From assembly GCA_949752735.1 (NCBI GenBank), contig OX457036.1:5732232-5796231 (forward strand): a DNA stretch of 64,000 bases, given 5' to 3'. Below the pieces are notes generated by a model that saw nothing but the letters and a program-made list of their open reading frames with translations, was not told the origin of the DNA and searched no databases. Positions 8,592-19,834 of the stretch are shown piece by piece. Numbering within the stretch: the stretch's first letter is position 1; each line of letters opens with the position of its first letter. The position numbers and the translations under genes are program-made. Source of the DNA: Lumbricus terrestris. Taxonomy: Eukaryota; Annelida; Clitellata; Crassiclitellata; Lumbricidae.

Positions 8592-9339
8592 GCGCGATAT
8601 TAATTCACAGCTAATTACATCCTTCATGATCGATCTTTTTAGGCATTTGACTGACCAACAAGAATTCTTACTTCGATGCTGTTCTGCACATTAATTAGAT
8701 TTTAGGCCAATCGCACCGAAACATTTTACGAAGCGCCTCCTCTGATATGGTGAACCGTTTAGAGGTCTCCTGGTGCTCAAAGCCGTGAGGGGAAAGACGG
8801 GTTTGGAGAAAAACAAAGACGGAGGTCCCGGAGAAGGATAACCAGAAGAAAAAATATAGATCGAGAGGATAGAGAAATCTTATTCAATAAGAGATGGATA
8901 AAATGAGGTAAAGGACAGGGACCGAGCCATGGCAGTTCCGTAACATGAGGAACTAGAAGATCAAGACTGTTTTAAATGCGATGTGGAGTATGCGAGGATT
9001 CTCAAAAGAATCGGAATATTACACCAGGTAGATATTCAGAACTAGACTCGATTGTGCTTTGGATACCAATATGACAATTTGTTAATGCAATACTTGCAGA
9101 GAGAGGAGGCCAGTGCAGTTGTTTAGACATTAAGGTAGAAATGCTTGTCTAGCTATCATTCTGTCTTCTGCATTGAGAATCGATTACAGAGCTTAACGAC
9201 GAGCCATGTGTCCGCTCATAATGTATGTTATTTATTATCATAATTATAATAGGGCCTACATCACTTATGTATGCACTATGTACGCATACTGCAATAATAA
9301 GCAGCTCAATAAATAATCGCGTACAATAATATGATATAC
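8592..9339. other. No gene or element recognised
   Basis: AT-rich sequence without meaningful ORFs or repeats that I can identify. Confidence 0.5.
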
Positions 9340-9506
9340 AGCTCTGTCTATCTGTATGTTTATCTTTTCTTCATGTCTGTATGTTTTTCCGTCTGTCTGT
9401 GTGTGTCTGTCTTTCCCTCTCCGTATCTGTCTTTCTCGTGCTGCCTGTCCCTTCTCTCTGCCTCTTTTGTCTCTCTTTCTCTGTCCTTATGTCTCTATCT
9501 CTCTCG
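9340..9506 (+). repeat. Pyrimidine-rich (TCTG/TCTC) low-complexity tract
   Basis: Runs of TCTGTCTG, TGTGTCTGTC and TCTCTC. The ORF here is a Cys/Ser/Leu-rich translation of this tract and not a gene. Confidence 0.7.
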
Positions 9507-9858
9507 GGACATGCATGACGTAGTGCTGGTGATTAAATATTCAGAATACGTGATATGCACAGACAAGACAAAACTTATGTTATCGCATAAACAGTATAAG
9601 TTACAACAACAGCTTCTTATTAAAGGGTGACTAGTGTAATTGGAATATTAGAAATAGTTATGTCAAGCATATTCGACGTTAAAAGCACTTGTCGTTAAGA
9701 ACCGAAAACAACTGAAACCGTTGTGACTGCAATGATCAAATAGTCCTTTAGAAAAGATAATAATTGTGTTAATCATATGTTTAGTAATATTAGAGTCTAG
9801 AATAATCAATTTTCATTCATTCTTTTATCGACTAATAGTGTATCGATATGAATAAAAG

Positions 9859-9869
9859 AACACCTTTAA
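9859..9869 (+). promoter_or_regulatory. PSE-like motif with no clear TATA
   Basis: A perfect AACACCTTTAA, but the expected TATA position holds CATAATTAG. Probably a decayed cassette. The downstream sequence (9965-10075) is similar to 31160-31260. Confidence 0.35.
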
Positions 9870-10090
9870 TTTGTACCTTATTAGGTCCATAATTAGTAGT
9901 TGAACTACCAGATTTGATCGTCGCCTTTATTCTTCTGAATTTCACTGCTTGGCTTATTTGACCTTCTTCATCTTCCCACGACATTCCATACAGACTTTAT
10001 TCCAGCGGCGGCGCCAACCATACAACTTCAGGAGGTAAATAATAAATGTAGAGAGGATATTAAAAATCCCAAAGAACTTCTTACAGGTCA

Positions 10091-10320
10091 TTAACCCTAT
10101 ATTGCACAGCGAAAACCATGGGTGATATAATTTAACATTTTATTAAAGTAACTTCCGCGTATGCGAAAAATATGCGGTTTGCGGCGTTATTCTGTTAATT
10201 GATTTGCATTCGCGAGATGGCGATAGCAGAAAATCAGTTTGTTGCCCCAGGTTAACACTGTCCCACACCCCGTGAAAGTGTTATGTTGCCTGGGGTTAAC
10301 AGTGTGCAATATAGGGTTAA
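10091..10320. mobile_element. piggyBac-like MITE (TTAA target)
   Basis: Perfect inverted ends TTAACCCTATATTGCAC and GTGCAATATAGGGTTAA bound a 230-bp element. TTAA targets next to CCC/GGG ends are the piggyBac signature. An internal partial palindrome (CCAGGTTAACACTGT) lies near 10248. No coding capacity. Confidence 0.7.
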
Positions 10321-10324
10321 TGTA

Positions 10325-11075
10325 ATGTAATCATACATACAATACATACATACATGTATGCATGTATGCATGAATGATACATACATAAATACATACATAC
10401 ATACATACATACATACATACATACATACATACATACATACGTACATACATACATACATATATACACACATTATGTATGTTTCTATGATGATGTATGTATG
10501 TATTGTATGTATTGTATGTATGTATTGTATGTATGTATTGTATGTATGTATTGTACGTATATATGCATGTATACATGTATGTATTTATCCATGCATATAT
10601 GTATGTATGTATGCATGTATGTAAGCAGGACCTGGTATGTATGCACGTATGGGTGAATACCCAAATGTATGCATATACGTACGTATGTATGTGAGCACGT
10701 TGGCACATGTATACATACATACATGCATGCATACATACATACATGTATACATACACACATACATACAAACATACATACCTTCATGCATACATCAATATAC
10801 ATACATGTTGAGCAAACAATTGTCAAACATGCAGGTATTCGTGGATGAAAGTATGCATGTATGTTTGTATGCATGTATGTATGCTTGTAATTGTGCTTGC
10901 GTGTGTGTGCATATTTGCATGTATTCGTGTCTGAATATATGTTAGTATTCAGCATGCATGTATGCATGCATGTAGTTTTGCTTTTATGTACATACATTCG
11001 TGATATATGAATGTGTGCATTTATGTTTGTGTGAATGTTTGTGTGTATGTTTGGATGTATGTATGCATGTATTTT
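10325..11075. repeat. (CATA)n and degenerate (TATG)n array
   Basis: A perfect (CATA)n core at about 10380-10460 grades into interrupted TATGCATG/TATG repeats. All ORFs here are translated repeat in alternating frames. Confidence 0.85.
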
Positions 11076-11213
11076 TTGGGTTATGTACATAAATAACATT
11101 ACCTTGACGAATTGTCCTTTGAAAAACAGACCTAGAACCCAAATCTAGTAGTGCAGAGTTGCAGAAATCCAGCTCTGTATTGGCTAAAAAGCTCATGCGT
11201 AAGCTGTTTTACG

Positions 11214-11543
11214 TTGGGGTCCGTTCGGACCCCAACGGGAAAAAAATTATTAAAAATTCTAAATAATTTTTTTCAAAAAAGTAGCTACAGCATATTATGT
11301 AGGACAGACGTATAGACAAATTCATAAAATGCCGACTCTTAACCCTCAAGTGACCAACTGGGGTCCTGGGGGACCCCAGGACCGTTTCGACTCATCTTAC
11401 TTTTGTGCTATCCAATATTTTTTAACGACGTTTTATGAATTTGTCACATGGACATCGCTCACTATTTACGTATAATTAAATCCGGTTTAACTTTTACGGT
11501 TATTTTTTAAATATAAAATATCTAGTGGGGTCCCGCAGGACCC
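11214..11543. repeat. Three GGGGTCC-N4-GGACCCC palindromes, left cluster
   Basis: Palindromes at 11214-11231, 11360-11378 and 11525-11543. Two more lie at 13449-13466 and 13562-13580. The middle one sits just inside a TTAACCCTC end at 11339. They look like subterminal repeats of a piggyBac-like transposon. Confidence 0.6.
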
Positions 11544-12077
11544 CAGCTTTATGATGATTTTTCTTATGGAACCGAACGCCACTTTATGCAAAGATATCAT
11601 AACAGCGAGAATTGGTCCAGTACAATTTAGTGCAAAAGAAGCAATACAGAAAATTCTGGACTACTGTAACAAGGACGTTAGAAAATATGATAGTTCGAAT
11701 AATGATCATGTCCAGGACACAATTTCGTGCATCATGAAGCACCGGTACACGAGATTTTAGAACAAGGCAATTGAGCAGGAAACAACACTTTTCATATGTC
11801 ACGGAAAGACTGAACAACGACAAAGTTACTGCATTCCGTGACATCAGAAAAGTGTTTTCTGTTCAATAGTCAAAGCTTTTTTTCTTGGTAGAAATCTGTA
11901 AGTGGATGAGGTTACCGTGACAGGTATAACTTCAGGCATTACATAAAGTCCAAACCAGCAAACTTTGATATCAAGAAGTTCCGGACAATACCCCGGCTCA
12001 TTACCCACTACCATTACCCTCGCAGAAAATTACCCCCAGCCATTACCTCTGTTTGTTTGCATTTAGGTCCAGTGTAT

Positions 12078-12154
12078 GAAGGTATGTATGTATGTATGTA
12101 TGTATGTATGTATGTATGTATGTATGTATGTATGTATGTATGTATGTATGTATG

Positions 12155-12185
<31 letters not shown>

Positions 12186-12250
12186 GTATGTATGTATGTA
12201 TGTATGTATGTATGTATGTATGTATGTATTTATGTATGTATGCATAGTTG
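12078..12250 (+). repeat. (TATG)n microsatellite
   Basis: Nearly perfect TATG repeats for about 165 bp. ORFs on both strands (YVCM and HTYI periodic peptides) are artefacts. Confidence 0.95.
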
Positions 12251-12676
12251 TAAAAAACGTTTTTTTCCGTTTTTTATTCTCTCCCAAAAAACGTCGTTTT
12301 TTTCGTTTTTTATTTTTCCCATCGTTTTTTATCGTTTTTTATTTTTTCTTTAACTTGATTTATTCATTTACTTTCTCTTATTATTTCCCTTAATTTTAAT
12401 TTTTTCTGATATTCCTTATGTTTTCCGCCAACTGTCAAGGATTCAGCTAACTTAAGTCATTAGGCTATTTCATCGTTTAACATCATCATTTAAGAGAAAG
12501 CCTGCGTGTACTAGGTTCCTAATCAATGTTTTCAAGGTTAAAATGCGGTTTTAGATGTAGCAAAGTCAAATAATTTACCGTTTCCGTTTTTTATCGTTTT
12601 TTTGTCGTTTTTTATTTTTTCGAAAAAACGACGTTTTTTACCGTTTTTTATTCCGTTTCCATCGTTTTTTACATCT
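12246..12676. mobile_element. CGTTTTTT-rich MITE-like element
   Basis: Begins TTGTAAAAAACG and ends CGTTTTTTAC, with many CGTTTTTTAT units on both sides. A diverged partial copy lies at 40878-40990. The boundaries are approximate. Confidence 0.4.
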
Positions 12677-12679
12677 ATG

Positions 12680-13100
12680 TATGTATGTATACACGAATGT
12701 ATGTGTGTATGCATCTGTGTGTGTATGTATGCGTTTATGTATAAATGCCTGTATGTATTATGTAATTGTATTATGTAATGTATGCATATAATTTTGTATG
12801 TATTCGTGTGTATGTATGTATGTATGTGTGCATGTATTTGCGTAAGTGTGTATGTATGCATGTATTGTAGGCATCTTTACATGTAGATACATGCATTCAT
12901 ACATACACGCATACTTGTGTGTATGTGTGTGTTAATGAATGTATGTATGCATGTGTGTACGTTAGTGTGTATGTTTGTATGCATCTATAGATACAAACAT
13001 TCATACATACATGCATACTTGTGTGTATGTGTGTTTTTATGCATGTATGTACGTTTGTATGAATGCATGTATTTATGTACATACCTACATACATGCACTG
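12680..13100. repeat. Degenerate (TATG)n array
   Basis: Interrupted TATG/TGTG/CATA repeats continuing the microsatellite on the other side of the T-rich element. No gene. Confidence 0.8.
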
Positions 13101-13699
13101 GACCTACATGCAAACAGACGGGGGTAATGACGGAGGTAATTGCATACGGGGTAATGGTGGGGTAATGACAGGGGTCATGGGCCGGAGGGGTAACGTCCTA
13201 TACCCCTTTTAGATCCATGCCAAAAACATAGTCCTACTTCTTAGCAATTGCTTACCCCGCATGTTAGCTGCTTTGTAAGGCTTTCTTGCAACGGCGTGGC
13301 TGTGTTACTGCGCTATATAAATTGTCCTGATTATTGTTATTATTACTAATAACTCATAGAAACTACTGACATTGCTTATTTAAGCAATTTACATACGTTA
13401 CCCTTGACAATATTGACGCATCAAGCAATGAAGGCGTTATTAATTATTGGGGTCCCACGGGACCCCAGTTGGTCATATTAAGGAGTAAAATATGTTGGTC
13501 GCATGAGGGTTAATCATAATTTTATCGAAAAAAAGTTGCACAGCAGTACTGTTTATGTGCTTGGGGTCCGAACGGACCCCACTTGGTAGGATGAGGGTTA
13601 AGACGTTTGAAGATATCGACGATACACGGTTGAAAATTATATCGCATCTAAAGCAACAGTCTTACAGGTGTTTAAGAGGAACGTTGCATTATCAAAATT

Positions 13700-14035
13700 G
13701 TCATAGTGCAAGACCTCGCGCATATATTGAGATACACGGTCGTACTTGGTGACCACCAGTAAGTCGCGCTGCAGCCCGGTGGACCCTCTACAACCTCTCA
13801 ATCCGAACCAGCGGGAGACCAGTAAAGATGGAGGCACAGTAGTTCAGGCGGCTCAACACAAATGCAAGAACAAGAGAAGCTGCAGCTCTAGAAGTCAGAG
13901 AGCGAGCAATGACCATGAGCTGCCGCAGTTGGTAGTAGCAGCTGCGGCAAACCTGATCTATATGAGATACAAGGGTGAGTTCAGATTTTAGGAGTACTCC
14001 AAGGCCACGCACCACCGAAGAAAAAGTCATAGATG
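13700..14035 (-). pseudogene. L2-like LINE reverse transcriptase fragment
   Basis: The minus-strand ORF (13788-14030) reads GVLLKSELTLVSHIDQVCRS, then YQLRQL, and SRLNYCASIFTGLP. This is the RT thumb region of L2-like LINEs, which in intact elements precedes the LHWLP block. Truncated at both ends. Confidence 0.75.
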
Positions 14036-14184
14036 GAAATAGAGAAGAGAGAAGCTCAGGTCGAGTTTGCCAGCTGTTGCCTAGTGCCCAACCAAATGGA
14101 TTCGTTTTTTTATTATGAATTATTATATTAATAATTATTATGAATTATATGGACTCCATCAAATGGTCTTGACAATGATTAAAC

Positions 14185-14290
14185 AACACTCATTTGTTTA
14201 TTTATTTATTTAAGAAATTTATATAGCGCCTCTTCAAGGTAGGCTACTCAGAAGCGCTCCCTGTTCCCCGCTGTCGGACTATCACTATGT
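14185..14290 (-). mobile_element. L2-like LINE 3' end
   Basis: On the minus strand, GAGCGCTTCTGAGTAG, GAAGAGGCGCTATATAAATT and then a (TAAA)n tail at about 14197-14212. This is the standard 3' end of the family. Confidence 0.6.
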
Positions 14291-14319
14291 ATAATTAACC
14301 TGTTACCTTATCAACATTG

Positions 14320-14725
14320 CGCCATTGCTAAATATATTGCAACTGTAGAAACAGTATGAAAGGTGTCTAAGTGAGCGATGGAAAATCCGAATATGTCACT
14401 CAATAACTGACAAACTGCTATTATAGATTAGAAAATGATTAAGCATAACTTTGCCAATTTATGGTTTATACCATTTTCAATATTCAACTTCTCCACCACT
14501 TCAACACCATTTAAATTTTCGTCCGAGATTTGAAGGGGGGCTCGGTAGGGCATTGGATAACCAACACTGGCAAAGAGAGCGAGAGGAAACGAGATCGCGC
14601 TCCGTAGGGCGGACGTGCTTTGTGTTTGCAGGCTGTATGTTCTGTTAGTAGTTAAAATTCAGATAATTGCAAAATTTGTACATGCACAGCGCTGTGCGTT
14701 TGCAAGCGTTTCTTTAAAGGAAAAA
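14320..14725. repeat. Dispersed repeat paralogous to 20465-21100
   Basis: Shared landmarks are CCGAGATTTG, GGCGGACGTGCTTTGTGTTT and CAGCGCTGTGCGTTTGCAAG. The copy at 20.5-21.1 kb contains a SINE that is absent here, so this is the empty site. Confidence 0.6.
14329..14367 (-). promoter_or_regulatory. snRNA-type promoter cassette, minus strand
   Basis: GACACCTTTCA, 20 bp, TATATTTA. The upstream flank is similar to that of the cassette at 20467-20504. Confidence 0.5.
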
Positions 14726-15166
14726 GTTATTATTGTTAGCCGTGACAAGACGGCAAACCGAGATGTAAATCCACCGCAACGCTGACAACAGTGGTCATGC
14801 CAGTCCAAAGATGAAGACTGAAGGAGGTCGCCGCAATAGTAATTTTGATTTGAAGAGAGTCTTTGTGCAACACCAACTAAACCAGCAGAGGTCACTTGGC
14901 GATTACCAATGTAGCAGCTAACTAAGCTGGTTAGGTTATTTTAACATAGTTTGCCTCATAGATAGTTGATAATACCAGCGAGAAATCACACAATTCAACA
15001 TCGAATCAAAATGACCCATTGGCTGATTGCTACAAAATTCAACTGCGATTGGAAACCAAGAAGAAGTGGAATTGAAATAAAACGTGCGGAACTTTTCTCA
15101 AGCAGGGTAGAAGCGTTTAACTTCAAATTTGAATTCGCATACTTTTGTTCGATGAGATCTCAATCG

Positions 15167-15201
15167 GACACCTTTTCTATGAAAAGAATTCATATTTAAA
15201 T
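15167..15201 (+). promoter_or_regulatory. Possible promoter cassette (weak)
   Basis: GACACCTTTTC followed 15 bp later by TATTTAAAT. The spacing is shorter than usual. Confidence 0.3.
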
Positions 15202-15479
15202 ACTGAGAAAGACTGAGTAATTATGTCTTAAAAGAGTCAATGTATTATAGTATAGTGTCGAAGTCAGTCCTGGAGATGCTTCAATAGATGGTATGTTAAG
15301 AACACAGATAAACTTGTTACTCTCCAGATTTTTTGTAAGGCGCCAATTACAGCAAAAATATTGTTTACTTTTGCATCCGAAAAATATTACCCTAATATAA
15401 GTATCCTTCACAATGTAAGAAATGTTCAATTATTTCATCAAACAATTATTAATATCAGTGATAATACAAAGATCTCATT

Positions 15480-15515
15480 GGCACCTTTAAAATATGTTTT
15501 ACAGAAGCTATAAAT
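15480..15515 (+). promoter_or_regulatory. snRNA-type promoter cassette, isolated
   Basis: GGCACCTTTAA, exactly 18 bp, TATAAAT. The flanks are unlike the twister blocks. Confidence 0.5.
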
Positions 15516-16163
15516 TTAATGTTTCACACATAGTTATATTTTGCACACTATTCAAATAGCACAATAAATATGAAAGGCAGACTGTGAGCACAGGCCAAAG
15601 TAATTTTTATCCACGCAAGCGGTTTTTCACGACACAAAACGACGCAAAAATCACTCACCTAAAAAGACTCCAGCCATAAGCCCGGATCAACAGACGGGAT
15701 ACTTTGGCAATCTTCGTTATAACACAACATCGTTTAATAGTAATTAACCAAACAGTCTCTACGTCCTGACTTTCATTCGCAATGATCTTTCTTTTCTGTG
15801 TTCGCCATAATATTTTTGTGCATTTATAGATTTCATTCTCCTCGATCTCGAATCCTTGGTACATTTCCGTCGGTGGCCAAGGGATCCCCTTTGTTCCTCG
15901 TATAAGGACCTCTACAATTCAGTCCGGAAGCTTTGCTTATGATGGACCCAATAGGGCACACACGCACGCACACGCACGCACACACAAAAACAGCTTACTC
16001 CCGCGCTTTTGTAGGCCTAAACATATGTTTCTCACATTCAGGTGTAAACGAATGTTTATCTATAAGCTTAGACATACATGTACTATTATCAGATGCTGGA
16101 ATGTATTATTACAATGTAATGTAGGCTACAGCCTACATCACATTAAGAGCAAGGGCAAGGGCA

Positions 16164-16310
16164 AGGGGAAGACCGAGGATGGGATGGATCGCCAATATCA
16201 TCACGTGGATGGAACTACCATTCGAGAGGATACTGAAGGAGACGGAGGACAGGAAAAAGTGGCGAAAGCGTGTCCATGAAGCGACCAACCCTCGAATCGA
16301 GGATGGTTAA
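16164..16310 (+). pseudogene. RTE/BovB-like LINE C-terminal fragment
   Basis: One frame reads RGRPRMGWIANIITWMEL, then FERILKETEDRKKWRKRVHE and ATNPRIEDG-stop. This is the typical end of RTE/BovB-like reverse transcriptase ORFs (GRPRxxWxDNI ... DRxxWRxxV ... PRxEDG). It is a different family from the 2.3-kb element. Only the last 48 residues remain. Confidence 0.75.
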
Positions 16311-16628
16311 AGACAAGACAATGTAGGCCAATGCAAAATAATAATTTCCTTTATTCAACAACCCGGTTGATAGAACGCAACCGGTAAGCAGTGTACAATT
16401 ATGCAGTTGAAACTATTCAGAAGAACGCAGATCACAGAATACACAAATCTTAACTATAACTGTACTCTTATTTTATTCTATTCTATTATAATAGTCCCCG
16501 TTTAATGTCAGTTGCATCGCTTTCCAATTCTACAAATTCTTTTGTCACCGACGCCCTGAGAGTATAAGCAAATTAAGCATTGCAGACAGTTGACAGGGAG
16601 GCATTCGTTTGAAATTCGCGTTTCCAAG

Positions 16629-16665
16629 TTTATATAGAATGAGTTCAAAGTGTTTTAACGGTGTA
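16629..16665 (-). promoter_or_regulatory. snRNA-type promoter cassette, minus strand
   Basis: TACACCGTTAA, exactly 18 bp, TATATAAA. I found this copy by looking upstream of a TATA box with the spacing rule learned from the other copies, so it serves as an informal test of the rule. Confidence 0.5.
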
Positions 16666-17082
16666 TAATATTGCTCCAGTCTTCAATTATTTATGTAACA
16701 TAGATGAGAAATGTTTAGTGGATTTTGAAGGAATCAGTCCATTGGATGGAGGCACAGGTCATGTTTTTTAAGCATACATGTCCGTTCGGATCTTGAGTTC
16801 CAACATAAATTGCTTATCAAACAAGAATTACTAATAATGCATTAGTATGCTTGAAAAGCAATTTTCTATCGTAATTCAAGACCCATACGATGTCGGCATA
16901 ACCTGAATTCCATCGTGTGAAGAATGTGTATTAATGTGTAAGTACATGCATGTGATGTGTACAGTACATACATAATAGCAAATCCTATGATTTCCATGGC
17001 ACAATATACATTCAAATAACATTGTCATAATTATTTCGCTGCGCATAAAAGTCAAAAACTATCAGAGAATTTTTAAATTTTT

Positions 17083-17121
17083 AAATATATATCGCGACTA
17101 TGAAAAATATTTAAAGGTGTT
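17083..17121 (-). promoter_or_regulatory. snRNA-type promoter cassette, minus strand
   Basis: AACACCTTTAA, 19 bp, TATATATTT. Isolated flanks. Confidence 0.5.
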
Positions 17122-17399
17122 TAATCCCAAAAGTCGGTTTGTAGCAGTATCCATCAGACATCAGAGTGGTTTCTCCCAATCCGTCTTTTTTGACCCCTAA
17201 GAATAACTATCCGCAGATCCTCTGATCCGTCAACGGTGGATCATCTTTCGATCCTTCACTTGATGCGTAATTGAAAAATATCGTCAAGTGTCGTCAAGTA
17301 TCGAAGAAACGATCGAATCAACGGCGTCAAATGGACAGATGGCGTCCACTAAGAAAACGATGACGTCAATAGATAAGGGTTGGTTGGGGAACGGGGGTG

Positions 17400-17515
17400 A
17401 AGTTGTGGGGTGGAAGCACTTCTAATCTTCTCCAATATGTAAAGCATCCTAGAAGTGGTTTGCTACGGACGATGCTATATAAATTGTCTGAATTACAATT
17501 ACAATTACAATCCAT
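17400..17515 (+). mobile_element. L2-like LINE 3' end with (ATTACA)n tail
   Basis: GATGCTATATAAATTGTC followed by (AATTAC)n. Same 3' end as at 592-626 and 20310-20354. Confidence 0.6.
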
Positions 17516-17826
17516 TATTATCATATTTGCAACTAGTACACGACTTTGATTAATGAAATGTACACGTTTGTCTGTCATTTTAATCATTACGGCTGCATGA
17601 ACTCGATTTCATAGGTCTATTCATTTTCAATGAATTGAACAGTTGATGTATGTCACCGTTTCCCTTTCGAATGGCTTTTACTGCTATACTTGAGATCCTC
17701 GTGTAGTAGACCACAGCACAGTACATTTTTTTTATATAACGCTATGTTTAAATGTTACAGTCGTTGACGCACACCTCATTGACAGCTCCTCCAGCCCAGG
17801 AATCAGCCTCCGTTGCACTGTTGAGG

Positions 17827-17863
17827 CATATGGATACCAAGTTTAAACAGTTTCGAAGGTGTT
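17827..17863 (-). promoter_or_regulatory. Possible promoter cassette, minus strand (weak)
   Basis: AACACCTTCGA with CATATG, not a real TATA box, at the expected distance. The upstream GCTTCACTTA matches the other minus-strand copies near 14367 and 20504. Confidence 0.3.
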
Positions 17864-18012
17864 TAAGTGAAGCATTGCAATGTCCAATGTTTCACCACGA
17901 ATAACAGGACCATTATCGCGTAATAAAGCGATCCTGCATCATTTTTGAATTTAAGCACTTTCCTGTATTTTTTCTGCACTTTCTGTTTTGTTAGTATTTA
18001 ATGTTAATTGAG

Positions 18013-18125
18013 ATTACTGCACAACGTGTAGCCTATAATATAGGCTACACGTTGTGCAGTAATCATAACGCTCATAACGCTCATAACTCATAACGCTGTA
18101 CATATTATGTACAGCGTTATGAGTT
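18013..18125. repeat. Two adjacent perfect palindromes
   Basis: 18013-18063 has 25-bp arms around a single base. 18085-18125 has 20-bp arms around a single base. Between them lie CATAACGCT repeats. No mismatch in either. The origin is unclear; GTGCGTTTGCAAGCG-like repeats occur nearby. Confidence 0.85.
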
Positions 18126-18339
18126 TGCAAGCGTTTCATTAAAGAAAAAAATGTTAATAAAATATATATTGTATTATACATGTAATTATTGCATGTAGCC
18201 ACTTATAGAGCGCTTCTGTCAGAAAAAGCAAAGCGTAAATCAAAGCGTTCTCAGTTCGAACGAACCGTCGAACCCGACAGTGTGATGTGGACAGACGAAG
18301 GTGGTTTGTCCACTTTCATTCCATACATTTAAGACATTC

Positions 18340-18700
18340 TTGAATTTATATAGCGCTTCTTAAAGGCTCATCAGAAGCGCTCCCGGCGTCGCAGAAAGGA
18401 CTGTTTTGAGTATAATTAGAAAAATGCTTCCTTAAGAGCCACATTAAGCAGACGCAGCTCCTGCGGTAGCCAATTCCACCACAGAAAAGTTTCTATTCTG
18501 AATATCTGCAGCTCGTGTGAATGGAACGAAGAGCATCCGTTCTAGAACGGAGTGGGCGGTGGCTTTGGTTTCATGTGGAGAGAGGTGGCGACCGTGTACC
18601 CTGGGCCTCGAGTGAGGACTTTCACCCCAGCTGTTCCTCCGAGAGGGTGCAAAACCACTTAGGACACTAATAATTATGCAGCTATTGTGGGACACGGTGG
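18340..18700 (-). mobile_element. L2-like LINE 3' end, minus strand
   Basis: On the minus strand the order is a frameshifted RT C-terminus (LFVPFTRAADIQNRNFSVV), GAGCGCTTCTGATGAG, then GAAGCGCTATATAAATTC. Frameshifts break the ORF. Confidence 0.5.
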
Positions 18701-19350
18701 TGTGGTGGGTATGTTCGTCGCCTTGCAGCCGAAGGGTTGCAGGTTCGAATCCACCTCAAGTCGTCGCGTAGGGACCTCGAGCAAGTCCTTTTTTTAGTTC
18801 TCGGTCTTAAAATCCCGGCGAAATCTAACAAATTTCCCGGCCAAAAAAGTTGATGACTTTTTTTTAGTCATTCGGATGTTTCGTGTGGGGAGCGCTAGAT
18901 CAGAGAAAAGATACAAGTTACACGGGGAAAAATGAATCTAGGTCTTCTTGGGGTACTTAACTCCCTCCATAGCCCCTGATAAACTCCGCCCATGCTTGAG
19001 GTTGAGCGCAATGGACCAGTTCAAAGGCGAAAGACGATGGTAAAGGTTGAATGTCAAAATCTGTAATCAAGATATCTTGCAAACGCTTACGCACTGGAGA
19101 AGAAAAGTCAGAAACTCGACACTCGACATCGGTAAACATCAGAAAATCCGAACAAAAACGAGCGAGTTTTGCCACAGACGTAAAATTCTGCCATAATAAC
19201 AGAACGGCACGGTCGTCGACCATAGAGCTATAATATCACTCACCCCTTCGGCGTGAAACTCCGATGCAGTGTCCGCTCTGTAGTCTGGAGCGCCTCTGAG
19301 TAAGGATCTTGAAGGGGCGCTATTACAAGTGCACACACAGACGTACAAAC
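18693..19350 (+). mobile_element. tRNA-derived SINE split by a ~440-bp insertion
   Basis: The head has an A-box-like GGTGTGGTGGG and a perfect B box GGTTCGAATCC (18738-18755 region). The body stops at CAAGTCCT (18790) and resumes at 19236 (CACCCCTTCGGCGTGAAACTCC), ending GGGGCGCTATTACAAGTGCA at about 19335. The full-length copy at 33222 lacks the interruption. Confidence 0.7.
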
Positions 19351-19481
19351 ATATTGGCAAATAGCCTTCCATATTAATTTTAGCGACATCTTGTAATAAT
19401 TGCCAAGGACATTTATTTAGAGCCAAACTTGTATTCAATGACTATTCGCCTTATTAAATATACATAGGCGAACCACCGTTG

Positions 19482-19524
19482 TATATATATATATTGCATC
19501 TGCAATAACCGTTTTAAAGGTGTA
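19482..19524 (-). promoter_or_regulatory. snRNA-type promoter cassette, minus strand
   Basis: TACACCTTTAA, 19 bp, a long TATATATATATA. Isolated flanks. Confidence 0.5.
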
Positions 19525-19834
19525 TAACTGAAACATTGCCTAATCACATGTCTAAGACAGTTCCGCTTGTCATTGCTGCTATTTTTTGCGTTTATGATCT
19601 AATTCAGTTTTTAATTTTGATATGACATTATGTTTCCTGGTGTCGAGCAGTTTGAAGTTCCATTAGACCTCGTTCGTAATATTATTGTGACTCATGTCTT
19701 CGGTGATTTGCGTTATTGTTAATTGTTTAAATTGCATCCCTTTGTTCGTACTGCATAAGCTGTATACCACAAACCAGTTTCGATCTGTCGACCTGATAAT
19801 TGAATAAAGGAAAAATTACTATTACATAATCCTA

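Larger units (their letters stand above)
11339..13513. mobile_element. Putative piggyBac-like element with simple repeats inside
   Basis: The left end TTAACCCTCAAGTGACCAAC and the right end (reverse complement TTAACCCTCATGCGACCAAC) match at 18 of 20 positions and carry TTAA. A second, nested right-type end lies at 13598-13601. The interior holds a short unrecognised ORF (11551-11760), (TATG)n and a CGTTTTTTAC-rich inverted element. No transposase is visible. Confidence 0.5.

Noticed and set aside
10252..13165. Tyr/Val/Cys/Met- and His/Thr/Tyr/Ile-periodic ORFs
   Set aside because: Translated (TATG)n and (CATA)n microsatellite on both strands. The same applies to 38537-38954.
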